Source: Eopsaltria australis
Lineage: Eukaryota > Chordata > Aves > Passeriformes > Petroicidae
Direction: 5' to 3'
Length of the DNA: 64,000 nt
NCBI GenBank assembly: GCA_034509425.1
Contig: JAVTVJ010001865.1
Coordinates: 124,001-188,000, forward strand
The notes beneath the pieces are model-generated. The model had not been told where the DNA came from. It did not search any database and saw only the letters and a program-made list of their open reading frames with translations. Positions within the stretch are counted from its first letter, which is position 1; every line of letters begins with the position of its first letter. Positions 1-12,873 of the stretch are shown here, in pieces. The position numbers and the translations under genes are program-made.

Positions 1-580
1 TCTCATCTCTAACAACTGACAAGAGCAAGGGATACCCAGGTGAGCTAACACACCTATGGAGTCTTTCATGTATAAATGCTGCTTCAAAAGCCAACTCAAA
101 GAGCCTCACCTCACTATAAATCACAGTCCCCTTTCACCACTGCTCTTTATTAAAGGTGGTATTTATAGCCCTGAAAGATGGCCAAAGCTGACAAGAAACA
201 TCTGCACCCAGTGCATTACGAGAGTCAATGTTACCACAAACCACCCCAAGTTTAGAAAGAAAGGAAGTGCCAGCATCTGCCACTTAGTGAAATTAACTGT
301 ACAGCAGCTCCCAGCTTCTGCTTTGCCTCTCGGAGTCATGGCTGGAATGTGAAGGAGGAACACCCAGCAAGAAGGAGGGTGTGCTATTTCCCCTGCTTGC
401 CAAAACTAGTCAACAGGGCTGCATAAGAAAACTTATCTTCCAATTTCTTCGATTTAAAGCTTTGCTCTGACTGAGGGTGCCCTTACATGCATCGAGGAAT
501 AAAGCATGCTTCCTTCTGCTATTCCAGTAGTTAATTCTGACAGTTACTTACAGCTCATTACTTAGTACAAAGGGGGGCTT

Positions 581-619
581 AGTACAAAAAGTAAGTACTA
601 AGTGAGTACTTTTTGTACT
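581..619. repeat. Perfect 13-bp inverted repeat with AGTACAAA repeats
   Basis: Arms agtacaaaaagta (581-593) and its exact reverse complement (607-619) are separated by 13 bases. Related agtacaaa words recur at about 564 and 636, so this looks like a local AT-rich duplication rather than a transposon end. Confidence 0.8.
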
Positions 620-3600
620 TCATACAAAAGTACCAAGTACAAAACGGCTGTCAAATCAATACAGGCTGTCTGTAACATTAACTTCTTGTTCAGGGGAAAT
701 GACAGATTCCCAACAGTAAAGTGAGACTTCAGTTCTCAAGTGTTTTAGATGGCTTGAAGACTCAGGGCTCATATCACTGAGGGCTGAGGAAATGTAGGTG
801 CCATGTGCATGGCTACTGTGTAAGCTGCCTTCAGGGCAGGGTATTTTAGCAGGGCCCAAGTGGTGTTACTCAGGGAAAAGGCTGATGTTTCTGCTTACTT
901 TCAATGCTTTCCAGGTGCATCATTTTCCCTCCATGCCTCAGTTTACCAGTCTGCTGAACTCATAATACTTGCCTCCCTCTTTGAAGTGCTTATAATGACT
1001 TCTAATCAAGAGCTAAGAGCAACCAAGGCTGAAAATAGGTCTCTCTTCTGCAGTCTACAGTTTCTACACATAAAGAATCCACAGCAGCATTACCATCAAA
1101 ACAGTGCCAAGAAAGGGCTTTGTGATACACAGCAAGGCTGGACATGAATTTCTCATGCAGCTTTACTCTTTATCACATAAAAATGAGAAACCTCCACTGA
1201 AAAACACAGACTGAAAAATGTAATAGATTATATTCCCCCTAATCCTAGATTCAAAGCCAAGAGATTGTAATGATATTACTGGTATGATATTGCCTGTCCA
1301 GCAATGGCTGCTGATTTTTATCCACAGACACTTAGATTAATCTCTGCTATCAGAAAACACAGGAAACAGAAGCTACAAAAAAAACCCTGACCTCTCTAGT
1401 ATCACAGCACATGAGCTGTGGCCAGAAACCAGGTCTACAGAACTTGGTATTTCTGTCCCCAGCAATGCACTCCTGATGCATCCTTCTTCCTCCTGTCAAA
1501 GAATCCCCAGACCCATGGGGAACACACAGAGGCTGTGACCACCACCTCCAGCAAAAATTACAGGAATTTGATAAGCAGCGGCTGTGGTAAATGCAATACT
1601 TTCTAACAGCAGTAGACACCTCTCCAAGCTCACAGATAAAACATGTAAGCTGTAGACTATAAGCTCTGCCAGGCTTTCCAGCTTTACCATAACACACCAT
1701 AACTGCTAGGCAAAGTCTGAAACATTTTATACTGCTTTCTTCACCAGTTCTACAGTGATTTAGCTCCCAATGCCAAGCCATCTCAATCTTCCCATGCTCA
1801 GCACTTAGCACACTTGATCTGTTTGAGAATATTCTATATTCACTTATTGCCTCCATTTCCCATTGCACCAAAACTGAAACTCTACACAGCAATGTTTGAC
1901 TGAAGACTGGCTGTGATTTCCAGAAAAAACACAGCAAGGCCAGTAGCGTAGTGACAGTGACACAGGCACCTCATATCTCAGTGGTCCACTCTCCCAGCCA
2001 ACTAGGTTGCAAGAGGAAACTTCAGCCTGAGTATGAGCTTATGATGCCTTAAACCTTGGTATGCTCTTCATTTTGTAGCAATTTCAAGGAGAAAAAACTC
2101 TGCTTCATCTCAAGGAAAAAGTGCACATTAGCATTTTCCTTTATGGAGTAAAAGCACAGAGCAGTTGGCCTAGCTGCTAAAAAAGAAGTTATGTTCAGAG
2201 TTGACACTGAGTGGCAGGGTGTGACAACTCAGCCAAAGTGCTGTCCTCATCCCAGCCACTTCAGAGATGCCAGCTTGCCACTGCCTTTCACTTTTACCAG
2301 ACTGATGTACAGCATATGCTCTGTGGCACATGGACTCCACTGGATGCATATGTTCCTTTCCCAAGGAACACTAATTCATCTGGCACACGTCTGCAGGGAG
2401 TGCACTGGTTGCACCAACTGCAGGGGAGCTTGGATTAAGACAGGGCTGGAACCAGTCTTTTTGGAGAGGAGGAGGGAACAGGAGGAAAAGCAACTTTTTC
2501 TCTCAAATAAATGTGCATGCCTGTAACATCAGCTTTACTCTGAGGTAGGCTGTGTCAGGCATTTGCCAGCAAAACCCATCAGAGCAAAACGCAGCAATGA
2601 TTAAAAGTAAGGAAGAGTGGACAGACATTCTGGCATGCTGAAGCTAGGGCCAGGACTGATGTTGTTTTCAGCAGCGGTACAGCATCCACTGGGTAGCCAT
2701 GCTGAAGTTGATCATCACCCACTGCAGCACAGTGCTGGCCCTGTTGTTTTAAATGCCTTCACTCAGAGCCTTCTCCTCCCGGTTCTGAAACAGAACAGCA
2801 TTCCCTCCATAACCATCAACTCTGTCCATGAAAAGCATGCTCTAATACTAGTTCAACAGTCCCTCAGAAGCATGGCAGGGACAAAGCAGAAACAGTCAGG
2901 TGCCTGCCTCCACTTCTCTCCTCCATCCTCTATGTCCTGCCCTGAGAAAACAAATCCCTGCTCTGCAACGCTTCGGAGAGATGTGGCCGTTCAGTGAATG
3001 ATATAATTTCACATTTCAGATCCGACCAGACATAAGCAGTGGCACAGTCTGAATTTTATTTAAGGGATGTGGAAAGCTGTGCTTGAACAGCCCAGCTCTG
3101 AAAGGAGCAGCCCCACTGAAGAAAGTGAAGAAATCCCAGCAGCAGTGGGATGTGATGACTCAGTTCCTGCTACAAATGACCCGACTACACAAATGGGCTG
3201 GGAATGGCTGTGCTGCAGCTTTGCTGCAGCTCCAAACCAGCTTCTTCAGGGCCAGGAGAGAGTGAGCACAAAAGCACTTCAAGCAATGATTTACCTTGCC
3301 AGTTACCTTCAGCTCCAGGGCTCTTCCAAGATACAACTGTAGGAAGGGGAGAAAAATAATAAAAAAATAAAAATAATGCCCTTTCCTAGCAGATGACTCA
3401 GTGTGCTATTTTACTCCAAATGGTTTAATCAGCTTTGAAGTCCTACGTATAGATTCTCTTCAAAGAAATGCTTTGAAGTAGGTCCCTCTTTGAGGATTGA
3501 CACAGCTGCACTTTGCTGCAACTCAATTCAGTGGGTGTCTCACAAGCACAGCATCAGCCAGGACATACAAAGCGAGGACAGTGTCCACAAGCCAGAGTAA

Positions 3601-6600
3601 CCACCAAGCATCTATTAAAAAGTACCTCAACCCTGCCACATCACACAGAGAGGAGAAAAGTTAGAAGTAACAATCCCTGTAACTCCCTATTGGTTATCAA
3701 TAAAATACATATGCAAAGTCAATTTCAGGGGCTGAAATGCACTGTGCTGTTAAAAAATAACCTTTTCTTTCCTGCACTCATTTGTCTTTTTCTTTCATTA
3801 AAAGAATCCCTACTGATTGTAAAAAAGAGAGCTAACAACTAAAGCATTCAGAAGACACCACTTCTGTAGGCCTGTATACAGCAAATGCAGTCGTCATTAC
3901 AGGATCACAGCTTTAGAACAAGAAGTCCCACCACATGCAGCAACAGCATTGCAGCCCTTCTGAGAGACAGTGTGTACTTTATTACACAGGCATGCTGGCC
4001 CGCTGCCACCTGAAGTACAAATGTCTTGCTAAAAATACTTCAGGTTTGATTGCATTTTAACCTCAGGCTTCATACATCGCTATGGCAAGGGTTAGTGCTT
4101 GCAAAGGGACACTCACCACCTTAATGTCACCAAGCCTAGAAAGTGGAAACCAGGTTCTCACCACAGGGGGTATCCAAAGGCTCCTCCTTGCAGTGGATAT
4201 TTCTGACATGCATGGACACATAGACTTGTCTCTTGAAAGCACTAGGATTGTCCCATACTCAGGATCTGATCCACCTGCCCCAATAAAAATAAAAAACAGA
4301 CCCAACAAATGCACTGCATACCTATGACCTTGCTAAGAAAACACTCAGCCCCTATACATTTCAGAAACCCTCAGGCTCAAACCTCAGAGCCCACCTGCTC
4401 CAGATGTCAAAAGCCATCCCTGTGTTCAGCACCCACATGACCGTCCTTCCCTGTAAGGCTCCTGTGGGGTCCTCTGAGATGGGACCAAAACTAGGAAGCC
4501 AGCAGAGTGCTTCCCCCACCTGCTTAGGCTTGGTTTAACTGTTGGGAGACTGGCTCAGGAGGAACATATTAACCAGGCAGCTAGTCCAGTTGGTCCTCCC
4601 TGGCAGGGAGGAAAACAGATGCATAAAAATACATGTGTTTACACCTTTCGGTTCAGAGTTCCCTGCAAATGAAGCACCTGAGCACTGGCACTAGTATCAC
4701 ACAAAAGATTTTCATTGAAACCATGCAGCAAAACGAACCACCTGTCCTCAACAAGAATAGTGAATTCAGAAAAAAACAATAAAGAAAAAACAACCACTAA
4801 CCAACCCACAGCTCACCCAGCTGTGCTAGCAAGGAGTCTGCATGCTCTGTGCCCTGTTCTTCTCCAGCGCAGCTCCAGCATCACATCCAAAGACATGCAT
4901 AGCTCTCTGTGCCGTCCCGCCAGCTGCCAGGCTGTGTCTCTCTCTACCCCAACACACACCCAGAGGAGGAAGAGACTTCACCAGCAATAACGTGGAGAGG
5001 GGATTGACTAGCAGCCAGTCGTTGCTAATGGATGAGACGGCAGGCTGCACTTCGGGACCAGCTCAGCGCTGGCAGAGATGCCTCGGCTTTGGTGAATCTT
5101 CCTGACCTAAATGGCTTTGACTTTAATGGAGATGTGCCAACAGATGCCAGCTTAAAAGCTGAGCTGCTGACAGCTCTATACTGAGGCGCTTTGTGTAGCA
5201 AACGGATCAGCTGCTCCACTTTTTTTTTTCTGTCTCTGTCAGCTCCTGGATTTTTGTTTTGTTTGTTTTATTTTCAGAGGAGGCTGGGAACCGAAGAGGC
5301 GAAAAGTCAGCAGCCCTTTTTTTCCCTAGAACAACAGTTTATTTAGGAACTAGAAGCAGCTTTACAAACTCTCCCTAAACTGGTGTTCCAAGCACCTCAT
5401 TAGCAAGAGCAAAGGCAAACTCTGCACAGTGTATCTCCAGAGCCTTGATAAAGCGATGACACCTTCCTGGAGAGAATACCAAGGTGAACAGTGTAGCATA
5501 ACATTGTAGAAGTTACTGGGCTGTGTAACAACAAGGCAAATCCTCAGGTGTCAAAATGCCAGTGATGCCAGACATTTACCGCTGTGAATTGTGCCCCTTC
5601 ATCTTTACCTGGATTGAACATACACCCACGCCAGCATGTTGTGGTTAGCAGTGGCTCAACAACTGCCAGATGCATGAGCCAGCAAACGGGCTCCCGCACT
5701 TGTTTGCTCAACAGCTGCAGATGCATTTGATGAATTTGCTTTTCTAGGACAACAACCAATGCCATCCCTCTGAATAACCTTCCATATCCTGGGCATATGG
5801 TTGGCAGCAAATATGAAATACCATGCTCTGACTGACCTATCTCTCCTAAGTCTCGGAGTCTGCCATCAGCTGAGGCATGTCTGAAGGTGAAAAAACATCC
5901 ATTCAGAAAAACAGGGATCTCATCAGACTTCACACTAAATGAAAAAATTGAACTGGGTCACGAAATGAGTCTTCAAAGTGGAAAAAAATTCTACCTGACC
6001 TCTGTCAGGCAGACTAATAAAATGAACGTATAAAGGTTACATGTTAGATTCCTAAGTATTGAGTCTTGTAACTACATTGAAAAATCAAATACCAGCTACT
6101 TTGGACAAAAATACCAGTGTGCAAACTGAAAACCAGAATTGTAACTGGCATGTGGGTACTAATAAACTGGAAGGAGACTTAGAGAATCAACCTGGAGAAA
6201 GAAATCAAACCTGGATTTATTTGTCAACGAAGTTCACAGTCTTTAAGAAGGAATAAGCACAGCGCCAACTAAGAAACTGCTGGAAATGACCTACACACAG
6301 AAGAAAAATATCCACCATGGGAACTACTATAACAGGCCCCAACAATTAAAAGTAACCTGGTACCCATGGGAATTTCAGGCTACATTCTTGTGAATTTATT
6401 CTGAGAATCATCAGATTGCTTTACGGAGTTTGTTTTCTTCCCCTCTTGAATACGTATGTGACTAAATTTGTGTTTACATCTCTAGGAGAAAAAAAATAAC
6501 AGGACTTGAAGAATTTGCTGAGCACCAGCAGTTCTTTGAAGATGATGGCAGGTGGCAAATATTTAGCATTTCTGAGGATTAGGCGTTGCAATATTTTTTA

Positions 6601-7476
6601 TTTTCTCTCTGAATTTACAAGAATCTTGGGCAATGTCCTGCCAGTACTTCCCAAGACAACAGGAAAAGGCACTTATGGCAGGAAAATAAATGCCAAAAGT
6701 TTTTTGTTTGTTTTGTGGGGTTTTTTTGAATTTCTTATTTTGACTCTAGCACACAAGGGGAGAAGGAATGGAAAGCCTGCTGTAAAGTGTGCAGTAAAAG
6801 AAAAGACTAAAAGAAGTCCAGACTTTAAAGTCTGGAAGTATAGAGATCATCACAGAGATAATTTCACCCTTCACATTTAGTGAGGCAGATGCTTTATCTG
6901 TGGTATACACAGAAAAGATAACTCCTTTTCCCCTCAGGTATATCACACTGCTTTGGAAACACATCCCCTTCATCCCACTCCTGATTTAGATCACCAATTT
7001 GAACCACTTTGCAAATTATTACACCTAGTCCAGGCAACTCAAACTCAAGCTCAGTGTCTTGGTAGCAGCTTGCAAAGAGTTTTCCTTACTGCCTCTAAAA
7101 GTAAGGCTGAACTCCCAGATAGGAAGGCTGAGCCTTGCTCATCTTAATATAGCCCACTGGCATGGGAAGGGAGGAGTTCATCACCTGGGGCATGGGTGTG
7201 ACAGTGGGGACTGCATGCCTCTGCAAAGATAACAAAGAGACAAGGGCACCAAACACGGCCCAAATGCAACGTCCTTACTGTCAATACAAAGCTTCATTAC
7301 GCTGGCAACCTGTGGCTCAGCCTATTTCATGAAGATCCCATGGTGCCCCGACACACAGCAAGGCTCTGAAACCTCACACACTACCCCTCCTCCTCCTGTT
7401 CTCCCACCCCCTCCTGTGGAAATTTAAGGCTACTTCAGTTGCAGAATTTTTTTTCCTCTCAGAGGGATAATCACTA

Positions 7477-7616
7477 CAGAATGACAGAATATTCTTATTT
7501 GGAAGGGACACAACAGGATCATCGACTCCCAACTGTTAAGTGAATGGCCCACATTCACTTAACCCACAACTTTGGCATTATTAGCACCATGCTCTAACCA
7601 ACTGAGCTTATCTCAG
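7477..7616 (-). mobile_element. tRNA-Ile-derived SINE (TguSINE1-like)
   Basis: Read on the minus strand, the right end begins with a degenerate tRNA-Ile body: the AGCTCAGTTGGTTAGAGCA box A region and the GGTGCTAATAATGCC anticodon-arm region with anticodon AAT, followed by a weak box B. The left end is a CR1-like tail with GATCCTGTTGTGTCC and a TTCTGTCATTCTG end. This composition (tRNA-Ile head, CR1 tail) is that of TguSINE1, a SINE known from passerine birds. The body is mutated and shortened, so it is a fossil copy, not a working tRNA gene. Confidence 0.75.
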
Positions 7617-8499
7617 AGAACTGGAAGAGAATTAACTCCACCCCAAAGACACGGAGAGTCCCAAAAGAAGGCAAGCTGCACACCCTTCTCCCCCAGCCAT
7701 CCCTCCTCCACTGGCCAGGCACAAAAGGCACCTAAGCTATGCCAGGAAAGGGCTACTTGCAAAAGTAAGCCTGCCTGCTCTGCAGGAAGACCCAGGGGCA
7801 GCTGACATCTCCCTACCCTAAGAAAGAACGGCAGGTAGCTGTCAAAGAAGGCAGGTCCATCACACAGCCCTTGCCAGGACTTACTGTGTTTAGTCATGGC
7901 CAGCAGCTGACAGGGAGGACAGCAGGGATGAAATCTTCAGACACCCAGGAGCTCATAAAAGCTTGCAGCCTGCAAGCCTCTAATAATTTTTTTCCTCTTT
8001 TTTTTCAGTTCTGAAGGCATGTGACCGGCCCTCACATACCAGAGCTGACCCCTCCCAAAGCCAGCAATTTCCTAAGAGTGGAGAAGGATGTTACCCTCCC
8101 GCATATTCATTACGAGGCCAGGTTCCTTTTCCTTATGCATCAAAACCTCACTCCCTGTGTGAGATACATTCTGGATCCCTCCGGACAGGTGCAAAACGGG
8201 CTGTGGTGCTCAGCTACCTGCTATCAGGAGGGCATGGCCACGGGGAGCCCCAGCTTCTCCTTTGCCAATTGTCACACGGCTTTCAGTTTCTAAGTATAAA
8301 ACCACCAGCTCTTTGCTCTCAAGTCGGCCATCCCCCTTCTGCTCCGGCCCAGGAAGAGTTGCACAGGTTTCAGAGTGCTCCCCCATTAAATAGTGCTGGT
8401 ACATGGAAGCATGCTCCCTCCCCAGTCACTTTTTATATCACCGAAATACCACGGCACAAGGCACTGTTGAGATTTTGGTTTCGGTTTTTGCTCACTCGG

Positions 8500-9010
8500 G
8501 TTGGCAACACCGTCTCCAGAAAAGGGGGGGGGGGGGTGGGGGGAAGGGGTGTCTCATGCTCCTTGCTGTCCCGCATTGCCACATTGCCCTGCTCTGCTCC
8601 CAAATCCCCCGCACCCGAAATCCCCCCACTTTCCTTTGCACTTGCCAGTATCCACATGCCGAGCCCCCACAGCAACCCCCACCCCTCTAGGAGGGGCTTC
8701 TCCCGCCGCTCTCCTCCCGGCGGGGGCGGCGGGAGCGGGGAGCCCGGGCCGGGCAGAGCGGCCGGAGCGCTCCGGCGGCACCGCACGGGGCCGAGCACGG
8801 CGGGGCGGAGGGCTTGCCTCCCCCCACCCTCCACCTCCTCCTTCGGGACGGCTGGACCACTGCCGAGGGTGCCCCCACTGCTCTGCGGCGCCAGGTAGGC
8901 ACTACGCGTGAGGAATTGCAGCCCCAAGCACAACCGCAGGCTCACGGCACCGTAGGGCAGAAGGGCTTCAGCAGCAGGAACAGACGTGCCATACACGCAT
9001 CGCACAGGCA
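8500..9010. promoter_or_regulatory. Internal CpG island, possible second PSD3 promoter
   Basis: About 500 bases of GC-rich sequence, most CpG-dense at 8690-8900, inside PSD3 intron 4 just ahead of the unseen Sec7 exons. A location upstream of the catalytic exons suits an alternative promoter for a short PSD3 form without the long N-terminal region (inference; short isoforms are known in mammals). Possible donors exist on both strands: GCGCCAG then gtaggc at 8894/8895 on plus, and CCGA then gtgagc at 8496/8495 on minus. Transcription direction is therefore undecided. The left edge carries a run of 13 G followed by further G-tracts (8524-8550). Confidence 0.55.
8524..8550 (+). repeat. G-run
   Basis: Thirteen consecutive G, then T, then further G-tracts. 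It could form a G-quadruplex and is also a likely site of sequencing or assembly error. Confidence 0.9.
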
Positions 9011-11050
9011 GACTTAGGTAAACCTAAGTCTCAGGTTGCTTCAGGCAACACAACCGTGCGTTCAAACTCCCTGAGCCGCCAAGGCTCAGGAGGCTATTTC
9101 TGGTTCACCTAAGCATCACCATGACACACCGCCCTGACCCCTTTTGGATACCGTCCCCGCCGCCCGCAGCACGCACACACTGCTTCTCACCCACGCTCTC
9201 TTAACACCGTGATTCCCCACTGGCTCCAACAGAATACTACGCACGACCTGTCAGTCGCCTGTCAGTCACCACACAACATACACACCTGGTGCAATACAAC
9301 ATGATATTGGAATACTGAGGGATAAAGGGTGGTGTTGGCTGTACGATTATTGTTGGGAGGACTACTCTGTTGGGCATACTTCTGACTACCCATACTGCTG
9401 CAGTGACATTCTCTACTAGCACCTACCTTAGATGAGCCTTTGAGGATTGTCCCTAACAAGCCCACTGCAAGGAACACTCCTTTTTTTAGTTGTTTTTTTT
9501 TTTTTTTTTCTTAATTAAGTGAGGAAAAATAATTCAAAAATCTACTGCTGATTTATCAGTGTGGCTACTAATCTAAACTAAAATTAATTCCAAGTGAAAT
9601 CCACATTAGGCGGGCATCTGATGTGACTCATCTAAGCACACCTTATCTTTGTGTTAATTTTTGTCTTGATGAGCCCATGTGGGCCTTACTTGACAGTATC
9701 TTTCAGTTGCTAGATGCAGCAACTGCGGGGTAACAGAGTGAGAATCTGAATGTGCTGCTTGTTCTCCACTGTCCAGTTCTACGTCAGTCTTTGGTTTTGG
9801 TGTAGGTAAGGAGCTGCAAATCTCAGAACTGACATCAGTTTCTGGCTCCATACAGGCTATTGCAGATTAGCAGTCACTTTTTGCCTATTGGCAGGCACCA
9901 TGCGTACACAAGTTTTAAACACCTTTTTTACGATATGATTGAGGGGAAAAATATTTTCAACTCTAAAGTCGTTCTGCCTATTGTTTTAAGAGCAAAGTGT
10001 ACCTTAATTCATAAAGCTAGTAAAACTACTTCTGCTCAAAGGACTTACTTCATTTTAGAACAAAAGAAATAAAACAGATGAAAGATCTCCTACCCTTACT
10101 CCCAGGAAAGCTCAAACAAGACTAGTCCCATCTAAGGGAATAGTCCAAGGACTCTTAAATAACATCCTATCCCTGGAGGATGGAGACCAGAGGCATCTTT
10201 GTCACTCAGAAGGTCCTTCACCACTTTCCAGGTGAGTTGCACCCTCACCACTCTGCTTTTAACTCAACCTCCCACTTGGTCTGTGGCTGCCTTTCACTGT
10301 TCGTATCCTCTTGGACAGCACACAATGAGAAAAGTTTGCACATAGAGTGATTTGCTACCATTTTCTGTATTTCTACAGTATTTTCTGACCACTCAGCGTA
10401 GTTTTTGCTTCTCACAAGACTCTTTCTTTTAACAGGTTTTCTCACCTCCCCTTTTACCTAAACAGAAATTATTAACATTTTTGCAATGCTCAGTCCTCTT
10501 TCAGTAAGTAAGTGCACAAAGGAAAGAAGCAGCTAACCTGTGAACGTGGTGGGAGCAAAATCTCATCCCAGCAGAAGTAACGTTGAAAACTCCCACTGGC
10601 CTCAAGAGAGGAAACGCTGTGCCCAGAGACACATCTTTAACATCCAGATCACAAACTGCATTTAAACAACTCATTTGTGTACACAGAGTGTTACCACTCC
10701 TGAAGTTGCTGCCAATAAATCCAGATAGAAACTAGAGGTGAACAAGGTTCATTTGTAACCAGTAACTAACTCCTCCACAGACAGGTCCCAGAGATGTGAT
10801 AATACCAGACAGACTTTTATCAACACATCAGCATTGCCTAATACACCTTCATAATGTAAATTTGCACTTTACTTATGAATGGCAGGTTTGGATGGCTTAT
10901 TTCTCTCCTGCAGTCATCCTGGAAATTATTATCTGTAGAAAATTTGAAGAGTTAAAAGAGGCAAAACTACACTCTGTGACATCACACTGAAGTAAACAGA
11001 GACTGGGGAAAAATCAGCAGGCACACAGAAAGCTCACCCACTACTTTTAC

Positions 11051-11431
11051 CTGTCCAGATGAGGGACGTCTGTGACATCTCCTTTGAAGAGTGTTTCACT
11101 TGCATCCTTTAAGCCATTGGCGATGCCTTCACCACATCTCTTCACCTCCCTGTCAGGGACATCTGTCTGCCCCAAGGCTGATGTCCTATCTAAAAACTGT
11201 CCACCCTCCTTCATGCGCTGCTGAATCATGGGAGTAAGTGGCATCTCAAAGCTGAAGTAGCTATCAGGCTCCGAGTACAACGTCTCCAGCGATTCCGCAC
11301 TGTAGTACAAAGATGCATTGTCTAGGATGTTTTCAAACTGTGAGCTGTACAGATCAGTGGAGATGTCAGAGTGCCTCTGCCCAAGGAAATCTTCATATCC
11401 TCCTGTGGCTGCTTCCCCCTCCTCCACCATC
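11051..11431 (-). CDS. PSD3: PSD3 coding exon 4
   Basis: Encodes residues 393-518 of the model, plus split codons at both ends. Residues about 420-474 contain YYSAESLETLYSEPDSYF and FEMPLTPMIQQR, a block almost unchanged from human PSD3 that lies just before the Sec7 domain in the family. The stretch after it (to residue 518) is less conserved; ANGLKDASE aligns with the human TNGLNDASD segment. Acceptor is ttttcag before GATGGTGG; donor is GACAG then gtaaaag; entry and exit are both phase 2. The Sec7 (Arf exchange), PH and C-terminal coiled-coil parts are not in this window and must lie to the left, so the gene is partial here. Confidence 0.92.
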
Positions 11432-12873
11432 CTGAAAATTAACCAGAAACAGCTCATTTCAGCTTGGGGGCAAGGTTTAAACTTCGGGCAAACCTTCTCA
11501 CCTTCCATCTTTCTGAGCAGAAAGGTCAACGCAGCTTTGTGCAAGAGAGGGCACTGCAGGTAAAATACTGGTTTCTCCTTGCACTACCTGTCCTTATGAC
11601 TGGCATCATCTCCCTGTCCGGGGACACAGAAAAGAACAGTTTTCTGGGTAAAAGAAGAGGGCCGGGAGACAGCCTAATATTGTCTAACAGATAACATCAG
11701 CTGCTTACGTGCAAAGGACAAAAGCACAACATGTAAGATCTATCCTAGCACCAGTGCCATGCCAGAGGCTGCACATGTTAGAGATGTATATCCAGATGGA
11801 GCCTCTGCCCCTGAAGGATAATTTGCTAGCTCTGCAGTCCTAGGACTGGGGTCTTCAGCAAAAAGCTGAAGGAAATCACTCCAAAATGCAAAGGGAAGCA
11901 AGTGCAATTAAAAATATGGAGCCTGGGGAACCAGATTTGAAGGAAGAAGACTCAGCCTGCTTGGTGATGCACAGGGAAAGGTACACCATCCCCCTGAAGA
12001 GTTTTCTTTTCTGCTGCACCAAATACTATGGGGCTCCTCAACATGGCAGATGTTAGGGTAGCCAGCCCAAATAATCCCATGCACTAGCCAAAGCAAAACG
12101 CCACAGATCCAGAGGTGCAGAGGCAGGAGAGCCTCCCTTGTAAAGATCCCGTTGTCTCAGCAGCAAACACCTCTCCAGGTCAGAGTGGGCATGATTTGCT
12201 CAGACCGCACAAGTAGAACCCCTTACTTTGTCAGAGATGTGCATCAGAAAGGAAGAAAGAAAAGCAAGCAAATCAGGATGCAAAGCAGCACACCATTCTT
12301 GCAACATGTAATGCTAAAATTATAGAAACACAGATAGATAAATATAGATAGATAGACAGATAGACAATGTAGAAAGCACGTCACAGCATATCATAGCATT
12401 TATCCTTTTATGACCTACATGGCCCTGGATAAAATGTCTTTATTATCTGACCTTTCAGAGGTTCTGACACTGCTCTTCCACAAACTCTATCTGAAACTAG
12501 AAAATCGGTTCAGGTGCATATGACCAGACCTGCATGCCAACTGTAGGTAATTACATGACATGTCCAGATCCCAACTACACCTGCCACAGATGCTTCATCA
12601 CACAGACATCACTGTGCAAACAGCAAGACTTCTGATCTTTACATTTCAAAACCTGAGATGGACTGCAAACTTCAGTAAGATGGTGTGGAGTGGCTTCAGT
12701 ACCAACTTCAGGCACTAGCCAACCACCGGCTATGAACCACTACTGTAGACATCACACTACAGGCTGCAAATATTCGCTGCTTCTCATTAGCTCCTAAGCA
12801 GGTAAGCACAAGCCACATGCTTAGACAAGAGAACCCCCACCTGAGCCCTGCTTCCCTCATAGCACCAGCTCAC
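11432..12873 (-). other. PSD3: PSD3 intron 3
   Basis: A 1.4-kb intron between exons 3 and 4. It contains a GATA-type microsatellite at 12332-12366 and otherwise no recognisable element or open frame of note. Confidence 0.85.
12332..12366. repeat. GATA/GACA microsatellite
   Basis: Interrupted repeats of AGAT and AGAC (agatagata, tagatagatagaca) in PSD3 intron 3. GATA/GACA arrays are common in bird genomes. Confidence 0.9.

Larger units (their letters stand above)
1..11050 (-). other. PSD3: PSD3 intron 4 (partial, continues left)
   Basis: Eleven kilobases downstream of exon 4 on the PSD3 strand, with no recognisable Sec7 or PH exon. It holds a small hairpin at 581-619, a tRNA-derived SINE at 7477-7616, an internal CpG island at 8500-9010 and a T-run at 9491-9510. 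Three splice-flanked open stretches (5934-5837, 4274-4117, 3336-3307, minus strand) are phase-compatible with exon 4 but resemble no PSD3 sequence; see findings. Long frames such as 1350-1937 (minus) lack an ATG start and are taken as chance. Confidence 0.75.

Noticed and set aside
1350..1937. 195-codon minus-strand frame on the PSD3 strand
   Set aside because: It opens with TTG, is Cys/Trp/Ser-rich, matches no part of PSD3 and lacks splice sites that fit exon 4.
5544..5933. 129-codon minus-strand frame
   Set aside because: It has a non-ATG start and no known family. Only its first part is flanked by splice-like sites, and that is reported separately as a weak candidate exon.
7560..7616. Possible tRNA-Ile gene
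   Set aside because: The tRNA body is mutated, its acceptor stem is absent, and it continues into a CR1-like tail, so it is a SINE.
10150..10211. Strong plus-strand donor (TTCCAG then gtgagt) suggesting an antisense exon
   Set aside because: No good acceptor or conserved frame precedes it, so it is probably a chance site.
10245..10445. Minus-strand frame between PSD3 exon 4 and the internal CpG island
   Set aside because: The upstream acceptor is poor (no pyrimidine tract) and the peptide does not resemble PSD3 or another known family.
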